A stretch of DNA of 53,652 nucleotides. Origin: Candidatus Moranbacteria bacterium CG10_big_fil_rev_8_21_14_0_10_35_21. Its GTDB lineage: Bacteria; Patescibacteriota; Minisyncoccia; Moranbacterales; UBA2206. The position numbers and the translations under genes are program-made. This document shows positions 52,314-53,652 of this stretch, one piece after another (position 1 is the first letter of the stretch; the number at the start of each line of letters is the position of its first letter). The notes below the pieces were generated by a model. That model had not been told where the DNA came from, did no database searches, and worked only from the letters and a program-made list of their open reading frames with translations. Location: NCBI GenBank assembly GCA_002773095.1, contig PFCG01000017.1, positions 1 through 53,652 on the forward strand, written 5' to 3'.

Positions 52314-52715
52314 CTAACTACGCGCTTGAAATTTTATTAATATATTTATCACATACACTTCACTTGGGGAGCTATTATTTGCCTTGAATGACAGAATTGT
52401 AATCATGCCGAGATTGAGCATAGTTACGCTGGTATTTGTTTTTTTTATAAAAAATGTATTATCTCTTCTTTCATTTTCCAATTTTAAAAGATTCAAAGCT
52501 TCGTTGATTTTTTTCTCGACAAATTCCGTGTGGTGAAAAATTATAAAAGAATACCGCCTTTGAATAAATAGACTTAAGGCAAGCAGAAAAACAGCCACTA
52601 TTATTTCTTGTGTATTTTTGTGATAAACCAACACAAAAACAATTGAGCAAAATAAAACTATTCCACCCAATAACCTAAACGATAGGCAGTTTATTCTCCC
52701 TAGAGCGATCTTCAT
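52314..52715 (-). CDS. Small membrane protein of the island operon
   Basis: 133 aa. Two TM segments (LLGGIVLFCSIVFVLVYH, IIVAVFLLALSLFIQ) precede a soluble C-terminal domain of mixed beta character (SVTMLNLGMITILSFKAN). No family recognised. It lies 12 bp after the SRPBCC gene and 6 bp before the enolase-superfamily gene. Confidence 0.65.
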   Translation of the reverse strand: MKIALGRINCLSFRLLGGIVLFCSIVFVLVYHKNTQEIIVAVFLLALSLFIQRRYSFIIFHHTEFVEKKINEALNLLKLENERRDNTFFIKKTNTSVTMLNLGMITILSFKANNSSPSEVYVINILIKFQARS

Positions 52716-52727
52716 AAAATTAACTAT

Positions 52728-53174
52728 TTATGAATTCAATTCCAGCGCCAATTTTATATTTTGCAAAAATTGTTCAGCCTCTTTTTGGTTGGTTTGCTTC
52801 GCGACATCAAGCTTGATTTTTTCAAACAATGATTCCGGAGCCTCATATTCGACATCCAAAACTAAGTTTGTCATTCCATCATTTTCTGACAGTTGCTCTT
52901 TCCAATGGCTGGTAATTCCAATGCTGGTAGAGAAATTATAAGTTGTCGGGGATTCTATTTCATCAACTTCAACCGTTCCTTCAATTATAATCCCCGCCAT
53001 TTTGTACTTAAAATTGAATTTATCACCTTTTTTTACAGGCAGTTCAGGAACATCAGTATTTTCAATAAGGCCAGGCAATGTTAATGGGATATTATTTGGA
53101 TTTGTAACAAAATCGAAGACCTTGTTAATGGAAGCTTTAATGCTAACTTCGGCGTGCACTTTTTCTGTTTGCAT
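52728..53174 (-). CDS. SRPBCC/START-like protein
   Basis: 148 aa. VHAEVSIKASINKVFDFVTNPNNIPLTLPGL, then GDKFNFKYKMAGIIIEGTVEVDEIESP and the long C-terminal helix FEKIKLDVAKQTNQKEAEQFLQNIKLALE give the helix-grip fold. Such proteins bind hydrophobic small molecules; some are aromatase/cyclases. As first gene of the operon it may bind a pathway intermediate or product. Confidence 0.85.
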   Translation of the reverse strand: MQTEKVHAEVSIKASINKVFDFVTNPNNIPLTLPGLIENTDVPELPVKKGDKFNFKYKMAGIIIEGTVEVDEIESPTTYNFSTSIGITSHWKEQLSENDGMTNLVLDVEYEAPESLFEKIKLDVAKQTNQKEAEQFLQNIKLALELNS

Positions 53175-53223
53175 AATTTTTTGTTGATTAATTTGTTAAT
53201 TAAAACTTGTTCGACCTATATTT

Positions 53224-53252
53224 AATTTATCACAATTTTTGTCATTTAGCAA
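53224..53252 (-). promoter_or_regulatory. Possible promoter of the island operon
   Basis: TTGCTA (53247-53252), a 17-nt spacer and TAAATT (53224-53229), about 50 nt before the ATG at 53174. The -10 box is imperfect. Confidence 0.35.
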
Positions 53253-53348
53253 TTTTAATGGGAGTTCCATGTTGCCGTCCGCGAACGGGTGGGTTTGGGT
53301 CAAGGACGGCCAAAGATACAAAAAGAGAGAAATCTAAAAATATTGGCT

Positions 53349-53500
53349 TTCCGCCGTTCCGAATTTTCGGAACTCCAAAACAGAAAATTTTCTTTTCCTT
53401 TTCAAAAAAAATTTGGGCGCGCGACATCAAAAAAATGTAGAGAAAATTTTTCTGTTTTGGAACTGAAATTTCTTCAAAATTTCAGGGCGGAAAGCGGGGC
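53349..53500. repeat. Long palindromic element, copy B
   Basis: The left arm (CCGCCGTTCCGAATTTTCGG... to 53380) is the exact reverse complement of the right arm of copy A over 31 nt or more. The 81-bp core at 53381-53461 matches copy A. The right arm is replaced by a CTGAAATTT/AAATTTCAG hairpin (53463-53485) before GGCGGAAAGCGG. Confidence 0.75.
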
Positions 53501-53652
53501 GAAGCGGAAACTTTCTTCAAAAGTTTTCTTGGAAAAAAGTTCGAGCTTCGGAGTATAAAAATACCATCAAAAAACTTTCCGAAAATTTTGCGGTTTTTTC
53601 TGCGGCGATTTGCAAAAATCGCCAGTGTTTGTGCGGTGTGGCGCGCGCTTCG
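53501..53652. other. Hairpin-rich right edge
   Basis: 152 bp without a credible gene. It contains GAAACTTT/AAAGTTTTC (53507-53532) and GGCGATTT/AAATCGCC (53604-53623) stems and looks like further repeat debris. Confidence 0.45.

Noticed and set aside
53207-53440. + strand ORF of 77 codons at the right edge
   Set aside because: Runs through the palindromic element; coding sequence is the repeat itself.
1-53652. tRNA, rRNA or CRISPR arrays
   Set aside because: No cloverleaf with TTCRANNC, no rRNA-like tract and no regularly spaced repeats were seen by eye.

Overview
The window looks like a chromosomal segment of a Candidate Phyla Radiation / Patescibacteria bacterium, probably from the Parcubacteria-Moranbacteria side. 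This is inferred from the small AT-rich gene set, short aminoacyl-tRNA synthetases, several prepilin genes, a baseplate-J-like envelope protein, a VirD4-like ATPase paired with a membrane protein, and palindromic repeats inside housekeeping genes. TGA acts as a normal stop. Almost every gene lies on the minus strand; the exceptions sit in disturbed regions. I found no rRNA, tRNA or CRISPR array.

Layout, left to right (transcription runs right to left). 1-7.5 kb: a division/wall cluster (khpA-trmD-ftsW-murG-murC-GIY-YIG-phosphoesterase-murB-hpf). 7.6-10.5 kb: an MNT nucleotidyltransferase with a decayed HEPN partner, two prepilin genes (one frameshifted) and mraY. 10.5-19.3 kb: dacA, scpA/scpB, a YbaK deacylase, an MFS transporter, aspS, a double-receiver regulator, ispH and proS. 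19.4-20.9 kb: a crippled IS481-like transposase and decayed sequence. 20.9-26.5 kb: a HIT protein, a baseplate-J-like membrane protein, an FtsA/PilM-like ATPase and alaS. 26.5-28.3 kb: a scrapyard with a GroEL-like fragment, phage-like fragments and an opposite-strand gene. 28.3-36.2 kb: four small unknown genes, a cation exchanger, mnmA, a small membrane protein, a VirD4-like ATPase with its membrane partner and a sigma4/HARE regulator. 36.3-45.9 kb: mltG, yjbQ, malic enzyme, an HD hydrolase, a thioredoxin system, a CcdA-like protein, uppS, ispG and a polyprenyl synthase, with structured repeats between genes.

46.3-53.2 kb is the most unusual part. It is a tight seven-gene operon: SRPBCC protein, small membrane protein, enolase-superfamily enzyme, GH3-type acyl-adenylating enzyme, ICMT-like methyltransferase, beta-propeller-like protein and chorismatase/RidA-like protein. 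It is bracketed by two copies of a long palindromic element and reads like a small-molecule biosynthetic island acting on a chorismate-derived or other carboxylic acid. I know of no described system of this composition.

The housekeeping genes cover peptidoglycan precursor synthesis (murB, murC, murG, mraY, ftsW, dacA, mltG), undecaprenyl-carrier supply (ispG, ispH, polyprenyl synthase, uppS), tRNA charging and modification (alaS, aspS, proS, YbaK, trmD, mnmA) and thiol redox (trxA, trxB, CcdA-like). A second theme is hairpin-forming repeats: one three-stem family occurs between genes and in-frame inside mnmA, with related or similar insertions in trxB, alaS and trmD.
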